NCBI GenBank assembly: GCA_024233135.1
Contig: JACKPZ010000006.1
Coordinates: forward strand, 155,209 to 219,208
Origin: Akkermansiaceae bacterium
GTDB taxonomy: Bacteria; Verrucomicrobiota; Verrucomicrobiia; Verrucomicrobiales; Akkermansiaceae
Reading direction: 5' to 3'
Length of the DNA stretch: 64,000 bases
Part shown: in pieces, positions 25,109 through 34,452 of the stretch
How the letters are laid out: every line of letters starts with the position of its first letter
How positions within the stretch are numbered: the first letter of the stretch is position 1
Translations under genes and position numbers: made by a program
The notes under the pieces: model-generated
Seen by the model: the letters and a program-made list of their open reading frames with translations, nothing else
What the model was told of the DNA's origin: nothing
Database searches by the model: none

Positions 25109-28100
25109 TCAGGGCGTCACCTTGAGGCGGACGAATCGGATTGTTTCCGCACCAATCGGCAGGGATAGAACGATGCGGTCGAATCCGGGGCGGACGTTCT
25201 TCGTAACCGAAGGGCCCGGATCGCCCGCAGACGCATCATCAGGCACGGGATAGCTTGCGGACCAGTCCATCACATCCGAACTGAGTTGGATCTCCAAAGA
25301 GGTCGAGCCATCGATCGATGCCTGGTCGCGCTCGAAGGTGAATGTCAGGATTCCTCCGTCTGTGGAGAGGTTCGGCAGTTTGGCCAGGTCGTTGGTGTGC
25401 TTGCCTCCGCCGAGGACGTATTCCACTCCACTGGGCACGCCGTCGTGGTCGAAATCGTCGTCGGCGGCTCCGGTGGGTGCGTGAACGACGGCCCATGCGG
25501 TGTAACCGGTGGTTTTCTCGGCGGTGAGAAACCCGTTGGAATCGAGGGCGAAGCCGGTGAAGCCGTCGGCTGAGATACGCTCGAGCTGGGATGGGGTGAG
25601 TCCATTCCCGCCGGTGCCGAAGCGTATGGAGGAACCGGAGCCAAAGGTGCCGGTCAGGTGGAGCGTTCCGCCGGACCAGTCCGCCACGCTGCTGTTGGCG
25701 AAGGAAAGGGCGGCACCGGCGGCAAGCTGGATGGTGGCCTCACCAGTGATTTCCAAGGTGGCTGCCGTTTCGCTGAAGGATCCGGTGGCCAGCGTGGCGT
25801 CGCCGATGGAAATCGCGCTAGCGTCGGGAAGGACGCCGTTTGCGCCGAGGGTCAGCGTGCCGGAACTGATCATCGTCGGGCCGAGATAGGTATTCGGCAG
25901 CATGAGCACGGTGTTTCCGGTGCCGGCCTGGGAGAATCCGCCGCCGCCGGTGATGGCGGGTTTCATGGGATCCGTCCCTTGGGTGAGGGTGTCACTCCGG
26001 TTCACCGCAAGAAGGGCTCCGGTTTCCACCGTGATGTTTTGGGAGTTCTGTGAAACTCCACCTGCCGAACCTCCGTCACCAATCATCAGCGTGCCCGCGC
26101 CCACGATGGTGGGGCCCCAATGCGTGTTCTGGGCGGTTAGAGCGAGGGTTCCGGCTCCGCCTTTGACCAAGGAATTGTTGGTGCCGCTGGTACCGCCGGC
26201 GATCACGCCGCTCATTCTCGCATCGATCATGGCGGAGCCATCTTCGACCTGGATCGTGCGCGCGCTGCCCGCCAGCGAGATCTTCTGTTGCCAGACGAGC
26301 GTGGCGTCCGCTGTCTCGTGCGAAAGAACGAGCGTTCGACCGCCACCGATGAAATCCGCGGCGTTCCAGTTGATGGATGAGTCGCTGAACTTCACCGTGC
26401 GTGTTTCACCGAAGGCGGCGAAACCGCCGGATCCGAGCCACTGGACTTGGTCATTTCCGGTGCCGACGGTGCGGTTGGTGAGATCGCCCGCACCGAGACC
26501 GAGAATGCCGCCACCGACGAGTTCCAGGTTTCCGTTTGGCAGGGCACCGGCATGATCGAGCCGCAGGACGCCGCCATCCACCGTGGTGCTGCCATTGTAG
26601 GAGTTGGCATTGGTCAGCGAGAGCACGCCGGGGCCGGTTTTGTTCAAGCTGCCTGGCGGCGTCGTGTAGTCTGCAAGCACGCCGCTGAGAATGGCATCCA
26701 CCGCGGCTTCGCCATTCTCCACCTGCACGGTCCGCTTGCCTCCGGAGAAATTGACGCCGTTCCTGAAATCGAGGGTGTGCGTGGCCGTCGAGTGGCCGAG
26801 AATCAGCGTGTTGCCGTTTCCGATGATGGCGGAATACCATGAACACGGGTTCGTGTTGTTGTTGAGTTTGACCATCCGGTCCGCGCCGAAGGCTGCGAAG
26901 CCGCCGCTGCCTGCGCCACCGTCCTGCGGATCCCAATTCAACTGCCCGGCTCCTGTGCCGAGCGGGCGTGTGAAGTCGTCATGGAGGCCGAGCACGCCGC
27001 CCTTGAATAGCAGCGGGCTTTCGCCGGCCCCTGCGGTGTGGTCGATGCCGCCGGGCAGGCCATTGGAGTTGTCGAGCCGCAGCAGTCCGCCGGCCACCTT
27101 GGTGGCGCCGGTATAGGTGTTCGCCGTGCTGAAAACCACCATGCCGGCCCCCTCCTTGGTGATGCCCCCAGCCCCGCTGATTCCGCCGGAGAAGCTCAGT
27201 GTGCCGGATGCGGACTGGGTGAGCACCAAGGGGTCCACCAGCGCCACCGGCGCCGTGATGCTGTCATTTCCCCCCAGTGTCTTGCTCAGTTCCGCCGGAG
27301 AGCGGAACACCATCGACCCGCCGGTGGATGTGAAGGTGAAGCCGTGGGTGCTGTTGGAATCCCCCAGGAACAAGCGGCCGATCGACGTGGCGCTGGCGAG
27401 TTGGATCGTCTGGTTCGACCAGATGTTGTTGTTGATTCTGACGACGGGGGCCGCCCCGGTGGGCAGGTTGCCAGAGGCCCAGTTGTTCGCCGTGTTCCAT
27501 TGCTGGGCTCCGCCAGTGGAAGTCAGCCAGGTGAAACCGTCTGGTAGCACGCCGGTGATGGTGACGGTGTATTGGCCGAGGCTGGCGTAGTCCGTGTATC
27601 CGGTCGTGAGCGGATCGCCATTTCCGATGCCGTCCACGGAAACGTAATACACCCCGGGAGTGACAGAGGTCTCGAGCGTGACGGGTTGCGTGCCATCGGC
27701 GGTATCGGCTGAGTTGGCGGTCTGCAACAGCGTGTTGCTTGCATTGTAAAGTTTCACCTCGAGGCGGAGGTTGGCTCCATTATGGGCCGGATTGACATTG
27801 ACCGCCAGCGAGCCTCCCGCCGACTCGATGTGGAAGTAATCCAGGTCGTTTCTCCGCTCGATGACGCCGCCAGCGGAAACCGTGGTGGAGTCGGAGCTCA
27901 GCTTGGTCGCGGAGGAAATCGTGCCGCCGTGGTCGTCCGCGCGATAGACCGCGCCTTGGGTGAGCATCACGGCCAGATCGTCCTGCGTGTTGTTCGCATC
28001 GGCGTATTCGCCCTTGCTCCACTGGCTGATGGGCTTGTCGTAGCTGACGCCCATGATGGGCACCCAGTGGCCCTGGCCGGAGTAGTATGAAGCTCCTCCT

Positions 28101-28987
28101 TCGACGCCGTCGTGGAGCAGGCCCAGCGTGTGACCGGCCTCGTGGCTGGCCGCCTCGGCGATGTTCTTCGCAGGGTATCCGGAACCGGCGGGAAACACCC
28201 AGCACGGGACGTCATTGGCCAGATCGAACGAGCCGACGAAGGCGACTCCGCCCACATTGTTGCCATACCAGTCGTTGCCACTGCCGCCGATGACGACGCG
28301 GATGCCGTAGCGCGCGTCGTCGGAGCTGGTCTTCTTCAAATCCTCGATATCCGGCTCCTCGGTGGTGACGTCGATTTCATACATCGAGTAGTCCTCGGCG
28401 ACGCGCTGCCAGATTTCGATGATCCGGTTGAGCTCCTCGGCGCTGAAGTTGGCGGGATTGCTGTTGGGAATGTTGTAGGCGGGGGCCGATGCGCCATCCT
28501 TCCACCAGCCGGGCGTGTTGTCCACATGCCCGTCAAAATCGAGATAGATCACGCGGTTCGCTCCGGGGCGGCTGTGCAGGAGGAATGCCTCGGAGGTGTC
28601 ATACGGCGGCGGGTCGGTGGGCTCGATGCTTTCAGCGGTCGGGCCTGCTTCAGGAGCCTCCGCCTTGGCGCAATCCCCGCATTCGGGTGGGCAGGCAAAA
28701 AAAAGCTCGCCACCTTCATCCACCCACAGGGAAGGGTCGGAACGGAAATGCTTGCGAAGCTGCTGCGGCGACTTGCCGTGAAACGCGGCGACTTCGGGCA
28801 ACCTCGCGCCCAGCGCCGCGATGGCCGCCTCGCCGCGTGCCTTGGCCGGGAGATGGATCCCCGCGGGGAAACCCGGCTCCGATGTCACCTGTCCGTTGGC
28901 GGCAAGCAGGGAGAAGGCGAAACCAACGACGATCCCGGAGGGCATGCGGATCGTCCGGCGGCGGGCACCTTCCTTGGCTGACGGCAT
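25109..28987 (-). CDS. Secreted metzincin-type metalloprotease fused to autotransporter-type beta-strand repeats
   Basis: The 1292-residue protein has a hydrophobic signal segment (residues 16-31). A zinc protease domain (about 140-345) follows, with the site SHEAGHTLGLLHDG (His282, Glu283, His286, His292) and IMGVSYDKPISQWSKGEY as a Met-turn. A pre-peptidase C-terminal type domain (about 350-490) comes next. About 650 residues of PATR-like repeats then recur in the style GGLLRLDNS, NTYTGATKV and GAGTLMIGDGG. The C-terminus has the Asp-rich stretch DDDFDHDGVPSGVEYVLGG and ends RFVRLKVTP, a terminus also found on the 838-residue protein at 61350. It is probably surface-bound or released. An in-frame GTG at 29011 is an alternative start. 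Confidence 0.8.
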   Translation of the reverse strand: MPSAKEGARRRTIRMPSGIVVGFAFSLLAANGQVTSEPGFPAGIHLPAKARGEAAIAALGARLPEVAAFHGKSPQQLRKHFRSDPSLWVDEGGELFFACPPECGDCAKAEAPEAGPTAESIEPTDPPPYDTSEAFLLHSRPGANRVIYLDFDGHVDNTPGWWKDGASAPAYNIPNSNPANFSAEELNRIIEIWQRVAEDYSMYEIDVTTEEPDIEDLKKTSSDDARYGIRVVIGGSGNDWYGNNVGGVAFVGSFDLANDVPCWVFPAGSGYPAKNIAEAASHEAGHTLGLLHDGVEGGASYYSGQGHWVPIMGVSYDKPISQWSKGEYADANNTQDDLAVMLTQGAVYRADDHGGTISSATKLSSDSTTVSAGGVIERRNDLDYFHIESAGGSLAVNVNPAHNGANLRLEVKLYNASNTLLQTANSADTADGTQPVTLETSVTPGVYYVSVDGIGNGDPLTTGYTDYASLGQYTVTITGVLPDGFTWLTSTGGAQQWNTANNWASGNLPTGAAPVVRINNNIWSNQTIQLASATSIGRLFLGDSNSTHGFTFTSTGGSMVFRSPAELSKTLGGNDSITAPVALVDPLVLTQSASGTLSFSGGISGAGGITKEGAGMVVFSTANTYTGATKVAGGLLRLDNSNGLPGGIDHTAGAGESPLLFKGGVLGLHDDFTRPLGTGAGQLNWDPQDGGAGSGGFAAFGADRMVKLNNNTNPCSWYSAIIGNGNTLILGHSTATHTLDFRNGVNFSGGKRTVQVENGEAAVDAILSGVLADYTTPPGSLNKTGPGVLSLTNANSYNGSTTVDGGVLRLDHAGALPNGNLELVGGGILGLGAGDLTNRTVGTGNDQVQWLGSGGFAAFGETRTVKFSDSSINWNAADFIGGGRTLVLSHETADATLVWQQKISLAGSARTIQVEDGSAMIDARMSGVIAGGTSGTNNSLVKGGAGTLALTAQNTHWGPTIVGAGTLMIGDGGSAGGVSQNSQNITVETGALLAVNRSDTLTQGTDPMKPAITGGGGFSQAGTGNTVLMLPNTYLGPTMISSGTLTLGANGVLPDASAISIGDATLATGSFSETAATLEITGEATIQLAAGAALSFANSSVADWSGGTLHLTGTFGSGSSIRFGTGGNGLTPSQLERISADGFTGFALDSNGFLTAEKTTGYTAWAVVHAPTGAADDDFDHDGVPSGVEYVLGGGKHTNDLAKLPNLSTDGGILTFTFERDQASIDGSTSLEIQLSSDVMDWSASYPVPDDASAGDPGPSVTKNVRPGFDRIVLSLPIGAETIRFVRLKVTP

Positions 28988-29205
28988 GGGGTTGATGGAT
29001 TCTTCCTCCACTTCGAGGTTTACCCAATCTGCCTGATTTCTCGATCCATGTCATCCCCCTCAACCGGGTGAGAATCTTCCGTCGTGTTTGAAACCATGCA
29101 GCCCCCTTCGAGAACGTCGGTGGTGTCTCTTGATGGTCACGGGGCTGTCGCTCTCGAATGCCCGTACGCAGATTGGGTTGGGGGGGACTCTTGGATGAAG
29201 CCGAT

Positions 29206-30216
29206 TCAGTCGTTTCCTGCTCCGGGTACCGCCCTCCCATTCATGATGGGAACACCCGAGGCGTCGTGCAGCTTGCGGATTTCCTCCGGTGACAGGCAGC
29301 GGTCGAACACCGCCAAGCCGCCGAAATGTCCCATGGTCGCTTCGCGAAGCATGGAACCGACCGCATAGCGCGCCCCCACCGTGAAGTCCGAACCGCCGTT
29401 GGGTTTCGACGCGGCATGCCGCGCCGGATCATAGGAAAAGATGCCCCGCCCGTGATAGTAGGGGTTCATGCCGCGGCCGGATCCGCCCGGGCCTTCCGTT
29501 GTGAAATACGGGTCGTCGCGTTTGTCCTTGGCTGGATCGAGCTTTCGTTCCTCCCACCTGCCGTTGATGTAGGCACGGATGAATTCGCCGTCGTAGGTGA
29601 AAGCCAGCGAGCACCATTCCTCCTCCGGAACTTCCGAAGAAGTCGCCGCATAGTCGGCGCACCATGGAAGGGGGCTCCCGTCCTTGCGGCGGGTCACTCC
29701 GCCCTCGCTCGAAATGTGCGGCGTAAGCTGCCGCGGGCCGCCGTAGGTCGGCATGTTCATGAGCATGGCATACTGACGGGTCCCCGAGTCGTCATTCGCG
29801 CCCTTGCCTTCGGACCACATGCCGGCGATCGTCCTGCTCTGCTCGAGATCGACGATCCGGACCACCGCGAACATCGTGATCCGCGCGTCCTTGCCGGAGA
29901 TATTCAGATCTCCGGTCTCGGCATAGGGAATTCGAAAGTAGTGTTTCCCGTCCAGCTCCGCCGAGAATCCGGAAAAGGGACCGCCTTTGACCCGTTCGAC
30001 CGGGCCGCCGACCTCCTCAAGGGAGTGCCGTTGCGCGCCTCCCCGGGAAACCCGTGCCGTGCCTCCCGGTTCGCTGAAGTCCCAGAAGGCGACCAAGCCC
30101 GGTGTGTCGAGAATCACCTTCGGATCTCCGGTCGACTCGGCGGCGTGCAGACATTCCGCCACAATGGGGGCCAGGACACAGGGAAGCGAGACGAGCGCAA
30201 GAGGGATTCGTTTCAT
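29206..30216 (-). CDS. Secreted LamG/concanavalin-like domain protein
   Basis: The 336-residue protein begins with a signal peptide ([21 protein letters not shown]). One LamG-like jelly-roll domain follows, with [19 protein letters not shown] at the start, [19 protein letters not shown] in the centre and the typical ending [26 protein letters not shown]. Such domains bind sugars or proteins; no catalytic motif is seen. It lies 36 bases downstream of the PL8 lyase gene and is probably cotranscribed with it, suggesting a role in holding or recognising the polysaccharide. ATG codons at 30225 and 30231 are also possible starts. I see no gene in the 218 bases downstream. Confidence 0.75.
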   Translation of the reverse strand: MKRIPLALVSLPCVLAPIVAECLHAAESTGDPKVILDTPGLVAFWDFSEPGGTARVSRGGAQRHSLEEVGGPVERVKGGPFSGFSAELDGKHYFRIPYAETGDLNISGKDARITMFAVVRIVDLEQSRTIAGMWSEGKGANDDSGTRQYAMLMNMPTYGGPRQLTPHISSEGGVTRRKDGSPLPWCADYAATSSEVPEEEWCSLAFTYDGEFIRAYINGRWEERKLDPAKDKRDDPYFTTEGPGGSGRGMNPYYHGRGIFSYDPARHAASKPNGGSDFTVGARYAVGSMLREATMGHFGGLAVFDRCLSPEEIRKLHDASGVPIMNGRAVPGAGND

Positions 30217-30252
30217 GAGTTGCATGGGCATGGGGTTGGGGACGATGTCGAT

Positions 30253-32334
30253 TCAGTTTTTGATGTGGACGGTGCTGCCGGCCATGCCATCACGCGGGAG
30301 TTCGATCCGGTGGATTCTTCCGCCGACGCGCAAGGTCAAGTCGGTCCGTGATTGCGTCGGGTCGCACAGTGAAAGTCCGACCTGGTGTTGGTTCCGTAGC
30401 AGGGTGAGCAAGCAGGGCCCGTCGGATTCGATCCGTCCGAAGCCCGCGAGATCGATGGAGCCGGCTTGATGAAACACCACGCCGGCGCGGTCGGCGGTTT
30501 CGATCGCCCGGACGCCGGCACTGCCTGAGACCGCGCTCGCCATTCCTTCGAACGCGGCGCGTTCAAACTCGTTCCGCTCCATCGGTTGAACACGATACAA
30601 CAAGCTGGCGCCCGATGGGTGTTCCCCGTGATCGACGCGGAGGAGGAACACATCCCGCTCGTCCGGCGTGTTTGTTTCACCTGCGGCGATCTCGCTCCAG
30701 CGGCCCGACTTCTTGGCCTGCCCGACGCTCGGTTCGCAGTCGGGCCGGGGAAACAAGTATGCCCATCCATTGTGCCAGATGGCGGTGCCCCCAGCGGATT
30801 CACGGCGGAGGACCGGGCCGCGTGACAAACATTGGTTGACGGTGGTGACGATGTTCCCGCCGCCATCCGATGAGATGTTCTCGGTCCATGCCCACAGCCC
30901 GCCGCCATCGTTGAACCACAGCTTGTCCGCGCGAACTCCGAATCGGCGCGCCTCCATCGCGACGAGCCCGATCTGGTCGCCGGATACCCCCCCGACGAAA
31001 CGTCCGGATCCCGGGATGCCCGCCCACTCCGATGCCGGGGGGAGGGGAGCGGTCGAGCGGCTGGTCACACCCGGCAGAAGGTTCCAATCCCAGACCGCGA
31101 AGATGTCGCGGTATTCCTGTCCGTTCCGGTATAGCAGCGTCATGCCCTCGCACAGGTATGCGCCCTTCAGGTTTTCCTCGTTGGTCGTTTCCGTGGAGAG
31201 AGTCCGCTCGGAACACATTTTCACGCTCGCCATCCAGTTCATCCCTCGGTTGATGGCGAAGTCGGAGCGCCAGAAGTGACGGGTTCCCTGCGGTTCTGGT
31301 GCCGGACGGTTCGTCCGGATCGAACGGGACCATTGCACGAGAGCATCCGCGTCCCCCGAGTTCACGGCTACCAGCGCGTCGCACACGGAGGCCAGCGGAG
31401 GCCCCTGAATGCGGTTGGGATAGCTGATCTGCCGGCCCACCGCCGCGTGGTCGAGCAATTCGCCGCACATCATCCACCGGGTGCCATCGAGTGCGAGGCG
31501 CCCGATGGTTGTTTTGGCCTTGCTGTCGGCGGCGTATGGGCCTCCCTCCACCAACCTCATCAGGTAGGCGATGTTGAGGAGATAGTGGTGCCCGTAGTTC
31601 CCCTGATAGAACTGCGCTCCATGTTGGCGGAACGAAAAATCCGGCTGAATACCCTCGTCGCCCGTGGTGACGTCCGCCGTCCCGAACGCTTCGGAAACCG
31701 CTTGGGCGACGAGCGCATCGTCCCCTTCGATCAGGCCGCGCAATGCCACGTTCACCGACAACCACAACCGGTTCTGACCGGTGCGTGAAATCGTCGCCGG
31801 TTTCATCGCGCCGGCGATGAATTCCCTCTCGTCGGATCGCAGTTCGTCCTCCATCAGGATGGCGGTCACGCCGAGGTAGCGGGGAATGGCGATCTCGCCA
31901 TACCACCAGTTCTCGTTCCGCGGGCGCGTGGTCACCCACCATCCGAGCGCGCGGTGGAACGCGCCGTGGATCGCGGGTTGGTCTTTCTCCGGATAGGTGC
32001 GGGCCGCGATCGCCAGCATGCGGACGCGGTGGAGATGCCGAACGACCTTCCACCTGCCTCGGTTCGTGCTGGTGTAGTCGATGTCGCCGAAGCGTCCATC
32101 TTTGTCGAGCAGGGTGAGCAGCCGATCCAGAGCGGGGCGGGTGACCGTGGCGAGGATGTCGAGTTGGCCGGTGTCCGCACCTTCTGGCAGCTCCATGTCC
32201 GGATCACCTGCCAGCCAGCGACGTGTGGTCTCCGTCTCGGTCTCGACAACACTCCGCTTCATCCGATCGAGCGAAGCGGGAATGGTGTCGGCCGCGGCGC
32301 TCGCGAGAAGGAGGATCGACACGAGGAATCGCAC
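30253..32334 (-). CDS. Polysaccharide lyase family 8 (xanthan/chondroitin/hyaluronan lyase type)
   Basis: The 693-residue protein has a short signal peptide (VRFLVSILLLASAAA) and the PL8 (alpha/alpha)-toroid plus super-sandwich layout. Diagnostic features are NENWWYGEIAIPR (residues 140-152), Asn188 in GQNRLWL and FSFRQHGAQFYQGNYG with His238 and Tyr247. The Asn/His/Tyr positions and the nine-residue His-to-Tyr spacing agree with the catalytic residues I recall for Bacillus sp. GL1 xanthan lyase (Asn194, His246, Tyr255). PL8 enzymes cleave uronic-acid linkages by beta-elimination, leaving an unsaturated uronate. The GH88 partner lies upstream. The GTG at 32334 is preferred because it gives a clean signal peptide and has GGAG just upstream. 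The substrate is inferred, not shown. Confidence 0.85.
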   Translation of the reverse strand: MRFLVSILLLASAAADTIPASLDRMKRSVVETETETTRRWLAGDPDMELPEGADTGQLDILATVTRPALDRLLTLLDKDGRFGDIDYTSTNRGRWKVVRHLHRVRMLAIAARTYPEKDQPAIHGAFHRALGWWVTTRPRNENWWYGEIAIPRYLGVTAILMEDELRSDEREFIAGAMKPATISRTGQNRLWLSVNVALRGLIEGDDALVAQAVSEAFGTADVTTGDEGIQPDFSFRQHGAQFYQGNYGHHYLLNIAYLMRLVEGGPYAADSKAKTTIGRLALDGTRWMMCGELLDHAAVGRQISYPNRIQGPPLASVCDALVAVNSGDADALVQWSRSIRTNRPAPEPQGTRHFWRSDFAINRGMNWMASVKMCSERTLSTETTNEENLKGAYLCEGMTLLYRNGQEYRDIFAVWDWNLLPGVTSRSTAPLPPASEWAGIPGSGRFVGGVSGDQIGLVAMEARRFGVRADKLWFNDGGGLWAWTENISSDGGGNIVTTVNQCLSRGPVLRRESAGGTAIWHNGWAYLFPRPDCEPSVGQAKKSGRWSEIAAGETNTPDERDVFLLRVDHGEHPSGASLLYRVQPMERNEFERAAFEGMASAVSGSAGVRAIETADRAGVVFHQAGSIDLAGFGRIESDGPCLLTLLRNQHQVGLSLCDPTQSRTDLTLRVGGRIHRIELPRDGMAGSTVHIKN

Positions 32335-32557
32335 GGGGCTCCGTCTCCTCACCGGAGATCTCCGCCATGATTCGGATGCGGACCGCGGCGTATCGAGGCG
32401 GGATCCGCCGGCCGCTCCCGCCCTAGGGGTGTGCCATCGGGAGAAATCCATCGTTTCACATGTGGGGCCGGGATCCGGGTGAGCGCAGGTTCTGGCGGCC
32501 GGATCTTGGCTCCCGGAACCGACTGCTTTCAGCGGTTATGCGCCGGGGGAAGTCGGT

Positions 32558-33208
32558 TCATTTGACCGGCACCCGCTCGAGGTGAAAGTCGAAGAACATC
32601 GTGTTCCGGTACTTCCCGTGGATGGGGCCCGGTGGCAGGAGGCTTTTCCATCCGGCGTTGGTATTCTTCTGGTCGACTTCGGTGAACATGGGGAACTTGC
32701 GTGCCTCCACGATGTTGCCGAGCCGCTCACCGGTCCAAGGGTTGCGCCGCTTCACCTCTTCGCCGTTGCGGATGTCGACGGATGCGTTCAGGACGATGCT
32801 GGGTGATCCCACCTGACCCTCCTTGATGAGTTGCGGCCATGAAAAGGTGGGGTCGAAGGTCATCTGCGAGCCTTGGGTCGACCAGGTGCGGGATTCGGGC
32901 GATCCGAGATATTCGCCGATCGGTTGCTGGAGACGGCGGTCGTCGCGGTTGAACCAGGGCCCTTGCCCTGTGAAGAGCGTGTTGTATTTCGGCGACGTCG
33001 GCAGTCTGCCGTTGTTCTCCTGGGTATACATCATGATTCCGCCCGATATCTGGTTCATTTTGGATACGCAGACGGCGGAGCTGGCGGATTGGCGGAGGCG
33101 GTTCATCACCGTGAGGAAGATGGTGGCCAGCACCGCGATGATGGCGATGCAGACCAAGACTTCCAAGAGCGTGAACCCGCGCGGTGGGTTTCTTCTTGAG
33201 GGATGCAT
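32558..33208 (-). CDS. Type II secretion/type IV pilus-like pseudopilin
   Basis: The 216-residue protein starts with a prepilin leader, MHPSRRNPPRG, cleaved before FTLLEVLVCIAIIAVLATIFL. Glu at +5 and the hydrophobic helix are classic for class III signal peptides. The globular part has SSAVCVSKMNQISGGIMMYTQENNGRLPTS and ends in TMFFDFHLERVPVK, as in the many-copy PilA/GspG-like proteins of Verrucomicrobia and Planctomycetes. It lies between the GH88 and PL8 genes, all on the same strand. A role in exporting or displaying the locus enzymes is conceivable but unproven. A 9-bp inverted repeat (arms 32516-32524 and 32551-32559) spans its stop codon without a T-run. Confidence 0.85.
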   Translation of the reverse strand: MHPSRRNPPRGFTLLEVLVCIAIIAVLATIFLTVMNRLRQSASSAVCVSKMNQISGGIMMYTQENNGRLPTSPKYNTLFTGQGPWFNRDDRRLQQPIGEYLGSPESRTWSTQGSQMTFDPTFSWPQLIKEGQVGSPSIVLNASVDIRNGEEVKRRNPWTGERLGNIVEARKFPMFTEVDQKNTNAGWKSLLPPGPIHGKYRNTMFFDFHLERVPVK

Positions 33209-33261
33209 TCGAGGATTTTTTGGATCGGGTTTCGGATGTTCAGTTGAGGCCGGTGGACGGC

Positions 33262-34452
33262 TCATGCGGGCGGATCAGCCGCCGATTGCTGGTGAAGACG
33301 GACAAGGGATTCGAGAAGGTAGTATTCGCCCCAGATCAGGCTGGTGTCTGCGAAAAGATGTCCGGAATCTTCGCAGTGGTTGCGGGCCCCGTGGAGAAGC
33401 AGGCCGGCGTCCGCCGGACTCTCCGAGAAATACGGGGGCCGGGTCAGGGCTCCGAGCATGGAAACCGCCGCGTCGAGGTAACGCCGGATCTGGGCCGGAT
33501 CGTCGAGCACCGCGGCGAGCCGGAGAAACGCGGATGCGACGACCGCGGCCGCGCTGCTGTCCTTGAACCCGATGCCGTCGTGCCCGCCATCGAAGTCGGC
33601 GGGGGGGATCCCGTCGGTGGGGAGCCGATCCAGATAATGCTCCGCCGCCCGCAACGATGCGTCGAGGTAGCGGCGCTCGCCGAGCTCCTGATAGAGGTAG
33701 GCGAATCCGTAGATCGCCCATGCCTGGCCGCGCGACCAGGTGCTTCCGTCGGCTTTCCCCTGATGGGTTTTCTGGCGAAGGAACGAGCCGTCCCGGGCGT
33801 CGAGTTCGACGACGTGGCAGGTGCTGCCGTCCGGGCGGAAGAATGTCTCGATCGTCCGGTCCGCGTGGCGGACGACGATCTCGCGCAAGGTCTCCGGTCC
33901 ACCGTTGCGCGAGGCCCAGAGCAGCAGTTCGAGGTTCATCATGTTGTCGATGATGACGGTGAAAGACTCCATGTCGTCGATGTCGCCCCACGAGCGGATC
34001 ATGCCGGTGGTTTCCGAGAACCGGGAGGCGAGGCTCAGCGCGGACTGGATGAGGATCGGTTTGTATTCATCGCGGCCGGTGAGCCGGAATCCGTTGCCGT
34101 AGCTGTCGAACATCACGAAGCCGAGATCGTGGTGCGTGTTGTTGAACTGCTGGCTTTCCAGGCTTTCCGTCCAGTCGCTGGCGAGTCGCAGCCAACGGTC
34201 CGAATCGTCCCAGCCGGCATCACGGGCGTATTCGTAGAGATACCACAGGCAGCCGGGATAGAATCCGGACTCCCAATCGTGCACCTTCACCGTGCGCCAG
34301 TGCGGCCCCTTCGCGTCCGTCGGGTACGAGTCCCGCCGCGGGTGCGCGCGGTCGAAGGCCGCAAGCTTGGTGGCGGCGGTCCGCATCACGGCCTCGAAGG
34401 CGATCGGGCCGGCGGTCGGGGTCATGACGGTGGAGGTTGCCACAAGGTTCAT
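33262..34452 (-). CDS. GH88 unsaturated glucuronyl hydrolase
   Basis: The 396-residue (alpha/alpha)6-barrel enzyme removes the 4,5-unsaturated uronic acid left by a polysaccharide lyase, by hydrating its double bond. The two key aspartates are visible: Asp109 in THHDLGFVMFDSYG and Asp169 in FTVIIDNMMNLELL. They are 60 residues apart, compared with 61 (Asp88 and Asp149) in the Bacillus sp. GL1 enzyme. STWSRGQAWAIYGFAYLY and LIWGEYYLLESLVRL are further family marks. No signal peptide is seen, so it acts on imported oligosaccharides. Its ATG overlaps the stop of the GH38 gene (ATGA), placing both in one operon. Confidence 0.92.
   Translation of the reverse strand: MNLVATSTVMTPTAGPIAFEAVMRTAATKLAAFDRAHPRRDSYPTDAKGPHWRTVKVHDWESGFYPGCLWYLYEYARDAGWDDSDRWLRLASDWTESLESQQFNNTHHDLGFVMFDSYGNGFRLTGRDEYKPILIQSALSLASRFSETTGMIRSWGDIDDMESFTVIIDNMMNLELLLWASRNGGPETLREIVVRHADRTIETFFRPDGSTCHVVELDARDGSFLRQKTHQGKADGSTWSRGQAWAIYGFAYLYQELGERRYLDASLRAAEHYLDRLPTDGIPPADFDGGHDGIGFKDSSAAAVVASAFLRLAAVLDDPAQIRRYLDAAVSMLGALTRPPYFSESPADAGLLLHGARNHCEDSGHLFADTSLIWGEYYLLESLVRLHQQSAADPPA

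Noticed and set aside
28988..29205. A possible small gene in the gap between the protease and LamG genes
   Set aside because: Short frames on either strand lack a plausible start context and any recognisable protein pattern.
32516..32559. A 9-bp inverted repeat across the pseudopilin stop as a terminator
   Set aside because: The loop is 26 bases long and no T-run follows, so I do not list it as a terminator.
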